Source: Oscheius sp. JU75 | Lineage: Eukaryota > Nematoda > Chromadorea > Rhabditida > Rhabditidae | DNA length: 64,000 bases | Assembly: GCA_037178855.1 (NCBI GenBank) | Contig: JASJZC010000006.1 | Coordinates: 8,536,501-8,600,500, forward strand | Direction: 5' to 3' | Shown: positions 19,989 through 29,031 of the stretch, one piece after another | Position numbering within the stretch: the stretch's first letter is position 1 | Layout: each line of letters starts with the position of its first letter | Notes under the pieces: model-generated | What the model saw: the letters and a program-made list of their open reading frames with translations, nothing else | Databases searched by the model: none | Told to the model about the DNA's origin: nothing | Position numbers and translations under genes: made by a program

Positions 19989-20480
19989 CGGGCAAACAGT
20001 CCCTGATGACTAAAGCATTGCAAAATTCCATGCAAAATTTTTTCAACAAATGTGGGTATTGGTCATGAACTGAGTGCCTAAAAATGTCCTCAGAGACGAA
20101 CTCTCTCCGCTTGAAGTATCATTCTGGCAAGGTTCCGTTCTTGTCTATGAGAGCCTGATGAATCCTAATATTTCCCGAAGATTTCGCAGCAAGAAAGCTC
20201 CCACGTCTTCGAGATGATAAGAGGGAGAAATGGTTTCAGAGGAAGTCCTTGTCTCGAATTTCACTATCGTTTTTTTTTTGGTGAGAAATGTGTGAGAAAT
20301 TGTCTTCAGTATATAGGCTGGCTGTTTCCTTTTCCCCTACTTTCTCACCCCTTTGCCAAGATGGTGTCTCTAGGCCGAAAGCGAAAAGCAGAATCCGTAC
20401 TGCTCTCTCTCCCTGATCATCTATCACATTTTCTTCGCCTGTTCTACACGTCTCCCCATCTCAAGAATCCTAGCGACTAT
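19989..20480 (+). repeat. Right arm of the inverted duplication
   Basis: Partner of 18570-19300. Includes CAGTCCCTGATGACTAAAGC, the AAATGTGGGTATTGGTCATG block, and the 5' region and exon 1 of the zinc-ribbon gene at 20361. Confidence 0.75.
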
Positions 20481-21643
20481 GGTAAATTTTAGAAGTCAAC
20501 TTTTAAAGTTTTCTACAGAAATTGAGTGTTCTTCTTGTTCAAAAATGTCAACTCTTGCAACAAGCTATAGTTTTGGAGTGACTACTTGTAGTCATTGTGG
20601 ATGTGACAATGTTACACAGCTTCCGGTGGCCAACTTCCGGTGAGAATTTTAATTTTTTCTTCATTGTAGTGCTTGATCTGCGCTAAAACTTCGCAAAATA
20701 TCGCAAGGCTCAAGGGTGTAGTGGTCTATCCGAAATATTAGTCAGAAGTCGCAGGTTTCTAGTTTCTCAATGGCAAGTAGTCGTGGCTTGTCTTTGTCCG
20801 CTTGGTTCAGTCGGTTAGCGCTCCGTCTACGAAACAAAAAGGAACCTGGTTCGAATACCGCGGAGAGCAAACAGTTTTTCTGATCATGATTTCCTTCAGA
20901 TGGATCCGTTTTGACTGTAACAACAAACATGTGACCATGGTTAGTCAGACGGAGGATCCTGAAGACTGTCCCAGTTGTCTCGAACTGTTGGTTGAGAGCA
21001 AACATACTTTTAACGGTAAGTAAACTGCGAATACTTTTTGAGATGTCTTTCAGTCGAAACCCGAATTCAAAGGCCGCGCCTGCGAAGGAATCTGGAGGAT
21101 GAGAAACACAGAGAAATTATGCAAAAGCTGAAGAGAAAGCCTTACAAACTCTTTCCCGAACTTTTTGGTAAACACTAGAACTTGCGATTAAATAAAGACA
21201 AATTTAGAATGCCGATGTGTCTGGGAGGGCTGTCAGAAAATGTTCACTCCCTATGATATCGAAGGAGAGAAGGCTCGCTGTTCACATTGTTCAAAAGAGG
21301 TCCCGATAGATTTTGGAGAGCCTGGATCTATGTGAGTTCTACCTTGTTTGACGTCTTATCATTCAAAGTTGGAAAAAAGTAAAAAGCACCATTTGTCTCC
21401 CGCTGGAATCGAAAAAAATAGGTGCGCCTTTCCGTTGGCAATGTTAATTGCGTCAGCATCACCGGCATAAACACTCTATTCAGATATGTATTCTACAATC
21501 GCTGTAGCCACATTCAATCCGTCAAACTGGGGCATGTACCGAGGAACTGCCCGAGCTGTGGTCTTGAGTCAGTGGCGCGGCAATCGGGAATCTCTGCACC
21601 AAGAAGAAAACCGAACGTCGATTTACCCAGTGATTGCATGTGA
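20361..21643 (+). CDS. Multi-zinc-ribbon protein, copy 1
   Basis: Start MVSLGRKRKAESVLLSLPDH at 20361. Six exons join in phase: exon 1 ends PSDYG; 20518-20640 gives EIECSSCSKMSTLATSYSFG and TCSHCGCDN; about 20900-21015 gives RWIRFDCNN and CPSCLELL; 21056-21167 is basic (KLKRKPYKLFPELF); 21209-21331 gives ECRCVWEGCQKMFTPYD and CSHCSKEV; 21487-21643 gives RYVFYNRCSH, CPSCGLES and a basic end, stop 21643. The CxxC pairs suggest three to four zinc ribbons, with the recurring logic P-x-LFPE-x-(Y/F) then a CxxC. The gene at 27605-28627 (-) has the same exon order and phases, so they are paralogues. I do not recognise the family. A SINE sits in the intron before the RWIRF exon. Likely intracellular, no signal peptide. 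Confidence 0.65.
20802..20868 (+). mobile_element. tRNA-derived SINE copy
   Basis: TTGGTTCAGTCGGTTAGCGC, CTCCGTCTACGAAACAAAAA, then CTGGTTCGAATACCG (B box). The variant with TCCGACTACAAAACC-like middle is shared with 30910, 40472, 42061 and 60488, a second subfamily. It lies in an intron of the zinc-ribbon gene. Confidence 0.6.
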
Positions 21644-21649
21644 AAAATA

Positions 21650-22889
21650 TTGGGTTGGTAACTAAGTCTTATCACTTTTTCAAATGCAAAATGCATTATT
21701 GACTTCCAAACAACTTTTTCATTCGTTGTAATCACTATTATGATGGACCACGTCTGCTAATTTCACGGGTAGATTACGGATGCCACGCTCGTAGAACACC
21801 TTGGGTTTCGATGCGAAGAAGTTTGTCAACTAGGTTTTGGGTGCGCCGTCGGAATCGACCTGTTTTCCTCCAATCTCGTTGTTGAGAGTCAGGAACAGAT
21901 AATAGTCGGAAGGGGCAAGGTCCGGGCTATAAGGAGGATGGGATAGAATCTCCCAACCAAGGTCGTGGATCCTGGAGCGAGTGAGTTTGGCGACATGGGG
22001 GTGCGCGTTGTTCATCTGCAGGATGACTTTCGACTTCCGCGGCCGTTTCCGACGAAGTGCAACGGTAACCTTTTCAAGTTGCTGGCTGTATATGGCAGCC
22101 GTAAGGGTAGTTCCAGCATCCAGCAGTTCCCAGTGCACCACTTCTTCGATTTCCCAGAAAACACAGAGCATAATCTTCTTTTGATGGATGTCAGGTTTCA
22201 CATCAGGACTTGGTGTCTGCCCTGGATCCACCCATTGACGCTTCCGTTGGAAGTTTACCTACGTTACCCACTTCTCATTCCTCATCATCAGGCATGGTAA
22301 AAAGGATTTCCTCTCATACCTGGACAAGAGAGATGGGCGACGGACATGCGCTGCCACTTCTGGGTGTCACTCAGGTCATGCGGCAACCAAGTGCCTAGTT
22401 TTTTCATAAATCTCATTTGCATCAAATGATGTTCCACTGCGGCATGACTGACAGACAGTGCCTCTGCTAGTTCACGGGTAGTCTGCCGATTGTTCTCAAT
22501 CACGAGCTGCTGCAGCAGCGATTCATCAAAACTTCTTGGCCGACCTGACCTTGGCTCATCTTCGACGCTTTTGTCCCCAGACCGAAAGCGACGGAACCAC
22601 GACTGGCATACCCTCGTAGACGTCGTCCCTTGGCCATAAACATCGTTGATGTTAGCCGCCGTTTGGACTCCATTCGTACCTTTGAGGAACTCATGTCGCA
22701 GATGGTAGGGTGGCAGTAGTCCGGATCAAAACGAATAGAGAATAAGAAGAAGAGAGGTAGTGTCTTGCATGGTGGTGGTAGAGGACTGAGTGAGCTACAC
22801 GAGGTACTATATCAATAGCTCGGACGTTGTCGTACACAAGACAAAGGACATTTTTACAAAAAAACGATAAGACTTTGTTGCCAACCCAA
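21650..22889 (-). mobile_element. Mariner element (family 1), complete ends, inactive
   Basis: Terminal inverted repeats are visible: left TTGGGTTGGTAACTAAGTCT and, reading from the right end inward, TTGGGTTGGCAACAAAGTCT. Both are flanked by TA (21648-21649 and 22890-22891), the mariner target duplication. Length is about 1.24 kb, normal for the group. The left end starts 6 bp after the stop codon of the zinc-ribbon gene, so the element occupies that gene's 3' flank. Confidence 0.9.
21832..22707 (-). pseudogene. Degenerate mariner transposase
   Basis: N-terminal helix-turn-helix region at 22707-22288 (HEFLKGTNGVQTAANINDVY; RVCQSWFRRFRSGD; GRPRSFDESLLQQL). The frame shifts near 22290, a stop codon interrupts EKWVT-VNFQRKRQW, and the C-terminal part continues at 22231-21832 (WELLDAGTTLTAAIYSQQLE; HPPYSPDLAPSDYYLF). 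The second catalytic Asp of the DD34D triad is Asn (MNNAHPHVA where QDNARPHV is usual). Frameshift, nonsense codon and catalytic loss together make it non-functional. Confidence 0.85.
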
Positions 22890-23274
22890 TAAAAGTCATA
22901 TTCTGTCGAGGCATCTCTCTGTCTCTCGGTTTAATGCTTTTCTTTAATTTCATTGGTATTCGTCACCAAACAGGTCGACAATTGAAGGCTTTGGCGAAGT
23001 CGGAATGGTTCATGACCATAGAGCGGATTCGTATTCGCTAGAAATTGGGCGGGACAAGTGGGTGATCATGCACATGATCGCGGCGTAGAAGAAAATCTTT
23101 TTCTGATTCAGATTGAGTTCGTTGGGAAGCGGCTCCTGGAAGTGATCTGAGGTATCCCATTCGGATAGCGAACCAGTCCGCCACGTCCTCACTCCTGGTG
23201 TAGGTTCCGTTGTAGCATATAAATATTTTATGCGTCACACCCGTACGATGTCAGTCTTTCTTCTCCCAAGCCTC

Positions 23275-23420
23275 TTTTGGGTCAAATAATTTATTTTCCA
23301 GCTTTGCGATATTTTACAAAGTTGTAGCCCAACCCCAAATCTTCAGCTTTGCAGAACACTGCTGAGCTGTAAAGTTAACGTCTGATCCTGTAAAATGCTT
23401 CTGAACTCATCTGAGACATC
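23275..23420. repeat. Palindromic repeat, degenerate copy
   Basis: GATATTTTACAAAGTTGTAG and, 50 bases on, CAGCTTTGCAGAACACTG with GAGCTGTAAAGTTAACGTCT. This is a diverged member of the GATGTTCTGCAAAGTTGTAG family, within the peptidase remnant. Confidence 0.5.
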
Positions 23421-23504
23421 AGCGCATTGTTCTCATCCGTACCATCTCGGCAATTCACTTTCGAAGTAGCCGAGACACTACGAGCTGGAGGCGACCTCGC
23501 CTTT

Positions 23505-23600
23505 TCTAGCTATTTTTCGGTTTCACAATGAAACTCTTGCGTCTCGCGATGTTCTGCAAAGTTGTAGAACAGATCATGGACTATGGACGACTAAAAAAAT
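23505..23600. repeat. Palindromic repeat, half copy
   Basis: CGCGATGTTCTGCAAAGTTG followed by TAGAACAGATCATGG. Only one arm of the palindrome is retained. Confidence 0.6.
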
Positions 23601-24129
23601 AAAAGTGGAAAAACAGCCTCCAGTTGTTCCTCGCAGATTTTTGTCACGGCCTCAGCCAATTTCTTGATCATCTTGGCCGGAACTGTCACACTGTTGATGT
23701 TCAAAGAGCTGGACAGCGAGTGAGACAACTCATGAGCCACCATGAAATCAATCGATCCAACCTTGAGAATTTCGGATTTAGACTGAATATAAAGAGACAG
23801 TGCGATCCATGAAGGGGCGGATTCACATGATCAGGAATGGACCTGCCGTCTTTGACGACTTTGCCACTCCCAAAAAAAACATTGACGGGGATCGGACCTG
23901 AGCAGCTCAGATTAATAATAGACCAGAGCACTAACTACTCGGATACTGCACGCGCGTGCGCAGCATTTCTTCAGCATTCGAGGTGCGTATAGAATGCCGC
24001 CGCCTGAAGTTCCAATATAGTTCTGACTAACCCCGCCGCCCCGGAAAACTATTGTAACGTCTTCTCTACTATCTAAAGCGTGGTTTCTGTGGCGGACTGT
24101 TTATTTGTTTATTTGTCTGCTTGTTTGCC

Positions 24130-24290
24130 ACAAAACAGAAGTGAGCCAATTATGTTGTCCAGAAATTTTGTTACTCAGAAACAGTTATTGCCTAAATTGG
24201 TTAGCAAGTCAACTTTGGGTGCGCTCTAGAGCTTGTTTTTTGTCCCAATGAAGCCACTGGAAGCTTTTGTTACTACGAAGCGGTGCAGCC
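24130..24290 (+). mobile_element. Short deletion derivative of mariner family 2
   Basis: 24130-24210 matches 15590-15655 (CCAATTATGTTGTC..., AAACAGTTATTGCC...) and 24210-24280 matches 15850-15915 (AGTCAACTTTGG, GCGCTCTAGA, GAAGCCAC, TTTGTTACTAC). The roughly 190 bp between these two parts in the longer copy are missing, giving a MITE-like internal deletion. Confidence 0.65.
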
Positions 24291-24442
24291 GCCAATGCAA
24301 AATGAAGGTAAATAGACGGCTTCGTGTTTACTAAAACAACATCGGAACGAGACCAAACATGCTTAAAAAATTGATACACCCGTCTTTAGACCCATTCTTA
24401 AAATCCAAGACAAGCTAAAGAATAAGCATTTATTTAAACTGA

Positions 24443-26020
24443 TCACAGTTCTCGTTTCAGCTCCTCCGGTACTCCCCTGTATCCTCTCGTCTTTTTCACA
24501 ATTCCTCGCTCGACGAGGGTGTAGGCCATGTCGACTATTGCCTGTCCAGGATCCCGGAATCGCATACCAAGAATCTTCTCAGCCTTGCTGTTGTCAAAGC
24601 GCATCTTCTGCCCGGTTCTGTGCAGACATGCAGCCGCTTGGCTGTCAAAGAACGAATAGAGCCACATGATGAAAAAGGGCGCCTGGAATCTGGGCAGCCA
24701 GTAGCCTTGGGGACCGAACTCGCGCCTGATGACTCTGGCGATATCCAGAAACCAGAAGGATGGCTGACCGGTGCACTAGAAGATGAAATTTGGTTATTTC
24801 GATCATTTGAATTACCAAGAATCGCTCTCCATCGGACTCGGGTCTTCTCATAGCCTCAATGTGTGCGCGAGCCACGTCCCGGACATCGACCAGGGCTAGA
24901 TTCAGAGGCGGACAGGCTGGCATTTCCATGTTCAGAAAACGACGGATCACCTGGAAGATAGTCAGCTAAATTGTTGGAATCTTATCAACTATCCATGCGA
25001 GCACGTAAGAATTTTTGTCCGGCTGTCAGAGAGAAGGGGAGAAAGACAGACAGAAAGACAGAGATACAGAGAGGCAGAGACACAGAAGAGACATAAAAAC
25101 AGCAGAGAGAGAAACGTGAACCTACCGTAATACTGGCTCCTTGTTCATCTATCAGCAGCGGTCCCACAACGAAAGTGGGGTTGATGGTAGTCAATGCAAA
25201 CTTGTTTCCACTAGAAATGTTCTCCACAAAGTCCCAGGCAGCCTTCTCAGCCAACGTCTTACTTCTTGCGTAGTCATCGACCTCCTCTCTGTCCACATTG
25301 GTCCAAGAGGTCTCGTCGAAGACCTTTTCCTGGGGGTGACCTTCTGAAAAACACGTGTTTTCAAACCGGTAGAGGGGGCCAAACCGACCATTTACAGCGG
25401 CGCAACTGCTGGTCAGGACGACTTTTCGGACCGAGGCGGTACGATTGGCGGCTTTGAGGACGTTCAAAGTGCCTTCGATGGCAGTCTCGATGCATTTCTT
25501 GTCGGCCACAATCGGGAAGGGTGAGGCTACATGGAGGATATAGTCACACCCGGCAACAGCCGCCTCCCAGCACGAGGAATCCAAGAGATCTGCCTCGACC
25601 AGCTCGAGTCTGTCAGTCTTGTTCGCTGCTAGTCTTCTGACAGGGTCTGTCTGGACGGAATTTTGGGAATTTCATGGAGAACTGACCTTTTTGGCGTTCT
25701 GGAGAGAGCGGACAGTCCCTCGAACTCTGTAACCTTCCTTCAGAAGCTCTTTGACACAGTGGGTTCCGATATAGCCGGAGGCTCCTGTCACTAGAACCAC
25801 TGAAAGAGACACTGAATCAATCTGTCACTGACAGGACATCTCTCTGTCTCTGTCTCTTTGTCTCTCTGTCTCCCAGTCTTTGCCTTAACAAGGCCACTAG
25901 GGCAAATTTTCTTATCAGATTTGTGTGAAGATCATTTTGTGACAGGACAAATTGACAGGAAAAGTTTGGATGTTAAGAACTGTGTGACAGAAACTTACAA
26001 GTCTCATTGTTGTTATTCAT
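24443..26020 (-). CDS. NAD(P)-dependent reductase, dihydroflavonol-reductase-like SDR
   Basis: Starts MNNNETL (26020), then the dinucleotide-binding loop VTGASGYIGTHCVKELLKEG. Later exons give DYILHVASPFPIVADKK, VVLTSSCAAVNG, the active-site pair DDYARSKTLAEKAAW (YxxxK), NPTFVVGPLLIDEQGASITV, LALVDVRDVARAHIEAM, FGPQGYWLPRF and a C-terminus ending GVPEELKREL with stop at 24443. Length and motif order fit the extended SDR family that includes dihydroflavonol-4-reductase and related animal proteins. Expected reaction: NAD(P)H-dependent reduction of a carbonyl on an unknown small substrate in the cytosol. One intron (about 25010-25125) is largely a GACAGA tract. Confidence 0.85.
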
Positions 26021-26182
26021 GACGCAACTGATCGAACTGGCGAAAGAGGAGGAGGTTCAATGGTGAAAGGGTCAGGGATTGTCCGCCCCTGGGAGCGAGA
26101 CCGGTTCTAAGGTCGACCGACCGCCACCGCATCCCAGATCTCTTTACTGTTTCATTCAGTTTCACGCTTTTTATTCTCGGTA

Positions 26183-26507
26183 TCATACAAGTTCGGCGGC
26201 ATTTGTTGTTTTGCTATCGAAGACCTTATCGTCGTCGTCCTCGATGGAAAAGTTCGGATTGGCAAAGGTGGGCTGAACCAATGGGGGACGACCTGATCCG
26301 AACTGAAAATTTCTTGTCTCTTATCCAAAACTATCAGAATACCTGGACATCAGGTGCCCGACTCTCGCGAGTCTTCCTCTCCGCGTTGCGGTCCTCAAAG
26401 TATTGATAAGAGGTCAGGGCTATGTGTAGACACCAGCCGGCAAACGTCGTGATGACTGCCATGAAGGCCAGGGTCATAAGGACTGAATAAAGCGACGATT
26501 TCATCAT
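26183..26507 (-). CDS. Small single-pass membrane protein
   Basis: Two exons. Exon 1 from ATG at 26507 (a second ATG follows at once): MMKSSLYSVLMTLAF then MAVITTFAGWCLHIALTSY, one membrane helix, and a charged stretch EDRNAERKTRESRAPDVQ ending at a GTATTC donor. Exon 2 from 26302 after TTTTCAG: FGSGRPPLVQPTFANPNFSI, EDDDDKVFD, ending AAELV with TGA at 26183 and AATAAA about 10 bp later. About 96 aa. No family is recognised. A type II or signal-anchor topology is likely, with an acidic soluble tail. Confidence 0.6.
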
Positions 26508-26818
26508 TGGGTTTCATAGTCATTCAGTTTCATGCTCTTTACTACGAAGTTACGAAGAAACTTCTGTTCGTACTACACGGAATCCATTAGGTAGAGTTCC
26601 ATAAAAGTACTGGTAATTACATGTTTTTCAAACGATCTAGGCTCTCTTAGTTACTAGATACTTGTCGTGAGTTACACTAAAAAATTTCCTTTTAGACAAT
26701 TGCATTTGCAATTAGTACATAGAGGCAAGTGCGTCCTGTGTAGTACAAAAAATCGAAACTTCCTGTTTATCACGACCTCCTTGACGACCTTTTTTGTTTC
26801 TGCTCGGAATACTTGCAT

Positions 26819-27416
26819 TCATCTGTTTTGAGCTTGAAAATTTTCAGCGCCAAATTCAACCGAGATAAGAAAGAACCCACACTTCTGTTCCCTCTGCCAG
26901 AATGAGTAGCTCCTCATGTCGACGAAGTTGTCGGCTAAGGTGGAGAAAGGGAAGAAGCAGCAATAGAAGATGAAGAAAGTGTTCAGGAGAAGCAGAATGA
27001 CTACCACTAACTAAGCAGGACATTTTTATGAATTGCATACTTAGGCTTACAGTCTGTCCAATGAAGGGAATCAGCATCAATCCTGACTCTTTCCAGAAGG
27101 CCAAGACGAGAGTGATGGTGACAAAGTATTCGACAACCTGGGAAACAGAATTGGGGAAGGAATCTGTAGGACAGACCTCGAAAAGGATCTCATAGCCAGT
27201 CGGAATCCTCCCGCTGAAGATGTAAGCAAGTAGCTCGAAGATTTCTCCAATGAGAGTGAGGAGAATGATGACGAAGAGTGCAACCTGAACTGTTCCTGTC
27301 CCTCTGTCTCTCTGTCTCTTTATCTCTCTGTGGCAACCAACCTTACAATGGAGACACCCACCGCAACTGAAATACTTGGGTTTTGTCTTGTCAAGAAGGA
27401 ACATTCCACGAGGCAT
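26819..27416 (-). CDS. Four-pass membrane protein
   Basis: Exon 1 (27416-27343): MPRGMFLLDKTKPKYFSCGG followed by CLHCK. Exon 2: VALFVIILLTLIGEIFELLA, then YIFSGRIPTGYEILFE. Exon 3: VVEYFVTITLVLAFWKESGL, MLIPFIGQT. Exon 4: LVVVILLLLNTFFIFYCCFF followed by PFSTLADNFVDMRSYSFWQ, stop at 26819. Junctions at GTTGG, GTCTGT and GTAAGC donors keep phase. A Cys-rich N-terminus followed by three to four hydrophobic helices recalls LAPTM-like or nematode-specific small tetraspan proteins, but I cannot assign a family. A TCTCTGTC tract fills intron 1. It lies tail-to-head behind the zinc-ribbon paralogue. Confidence 0.6.
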
Positions 27417-27604
27417 CTCGACTGAACTAGCACTGCTTGATAGAGAAATAGACAGAGAGATAGGGATATAGAAACGACTGTCAATGAAGGGACTGCTCTT
27501 TTTCTAAAATCAATACTGTTGACACGGCCTGTCTGATAAGCGAGCCCGATCGGGAGAAACACTGATTCATAACATTCATTCACGAACAAAAGTCATTCTT
27601 GGAA

Positions 27605-28627
27605 TCATTGTGCTTTCTGTTCAGGCTTTCTGTAATTAGGTCGAGCTATACTTGACGCTGAAAGTGAAATAATGATCTGTTTGGAAACCACAACTTACGT
27701 TTCCCAGGTCCCTCGGCGGAACACTTGGGACACTTGGATTCGGCAAGATCCTCTGTCACGGGAACAGAAGACAGATGGGCACAGTTAAAGAAGACCCATC
27801 GGGAAAGAACAGATTATACAGTTTCAAGGTTTTGCCTACTTTTTGCCGCTAATATCGGTAGTGGGACACTTCCTATGGCAGTGAGTGCACTCGACACAGT
27901 ACTGGGAATCCACATTGTAGGGTGTAAATTTTTGGCGGCAAGGGCTCCAAGAACAGACAACTTCTGAAGAAAGGTATGGAACTTTCACTGTCACTGTCAC
28001 TAACCATATTTCTCCGGTATGACAAGCCAGGGCGAATCTCTGTACTCCTTTCTTATTCTTGCCCGCAACGCGGCCTCTTTATCAATCTTCTTTGGTTTGG
28101 AGACAGAGAAACCGGTGCTACAATTTAAAGCTGTTCTTACCTTCAATACTGCTTCCATCAAATACTTTGGCACCGCAAATTTCAACCAATTCTCCGTTCC
28201 GAACTTTGAAGATATCGTCGCAACCGGTCGTTTGAACCCATCTGAAAGATCGGAGCCAGGTGAAAAATTCCGCACCTATAGCCTGCACCAGCCTCCTCCA
28301 GAACATTTTTCGTGCTGCAATTCCTACAGACAGCAAAGGGTGGCTCGAGATTCGAGGGAATGAATGCTTCGGAGCACTTGCGACAGATAACTTCTAAATT
28401 TGAGAGTCTGTTTAAATGTCTTGTCTGGAACCATAGTCTTCGGGGAAAACAAGCCATGGCTTCCCTTTCAACTTGGCTAGAACCGTCGGATCGTGGTAAT
28501 GATTAGTTGGCAGTGTCTCACTGGGGAGCAAGTGAGAGATTGGTTGACCTAAGAGAGAGAGGCAGGGTAACAGAGAGACAGGACATCTACCTTTCTCTTT
28601 CTTTAACAATATTTCAGCCAACAGCAT
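27605..28627 (-). CDS. Multi-zinc-ribbon protein, copy 2
   Basis: Paralogue of 20361-21643 with the same exon order. Start MLLAEILLKKEKG at 28627 after TTTTCAG. Following exons: KLKGKPWLVFPEDYG; EVICRKCSEAFIPSN with VCRNCSTKN; WVQTTGCDDIFKVRNGELV (after a 34-nt intron); EAALRARIRKEYRDSPWLV with IPEKYG; EVVCSWSPCRQKFTPYNVDS with CVECTHCHRKC; WVFFNCAHLSSVPVTEDL with CPKCSAEG; and SSIARPNYRKPEQKAQ, stop 27605. Two joints are problematic: the exon starting EAALR needs a weak acceptor (GATAAAG), and the WVFFN exon is preceded by CCCG where copy 1 has TTCAG. It may therefore be mis-spliced or decaying. Function unknown; several C4 zinc ribbons are predicted. Confidence 0.55.
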
Positions 28628-29031
28628 TTTTGGCGAACTGAAAATGAGAAATTGCAAAACAAAATGTTGGGAGAGAGTGAGAAAGAAAACTACGTTCCCG
28701 CGGCAAAGTGTAACAGAATCGCCGATTTGGATGATACATGACAAGGTCGACTGATGGGGCAAACTGCCAACAGCAGTATGTTTAATCTACGCTCATTTTC
28801 CTTTCCCCATTTCTTAATAAGTCTCTGCCATGACAAAAGTTTGCAAAACTTTTTTTTAACTAAAAATGACTGCTGTTTTCCAGAAAAGAAAAATGCGAAA
28901 GGGGCGAAAAGCACGCATGTGTGTGCCGTAGTGTAATCGTGATCATATCGAAACAAATCGATCCAGCTGCCTTATGAACTCTCTTCCTCCTCTTTCTCAG
29001 AACTGCACCAATATTTTTTTTTAACTTTCAG

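Larger units (their letters stand above)
22963..23782 (-). pseudogene. M13 (neprilysin-type) metallopeptidase remnant
   Basis: An exon at 23782-23630 begins after an acceptor (TATATTCAG) and reads VGSIDFMVAHELSHSL, the HExxH zinc site, then NSVTVPAKMIKKLAEAVTKI. After about 400 bp the frame reads TRSEDVADWFAIRMGY, matching the ENxxAD motif with the third zinc ligand. A one-base shift is then needed to enter LPNELNLNQKKIFFYAAIMC, and another join gives NHSDFAKAFNCRPVW and stop at 22963, corresponding to the end of M13 enzymes. No N-terminal region is seen upstream. The frameshift, missing 5' part and palindromic-repeat insertions inside it suggest a decayed copy. Confidence 0.55.
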
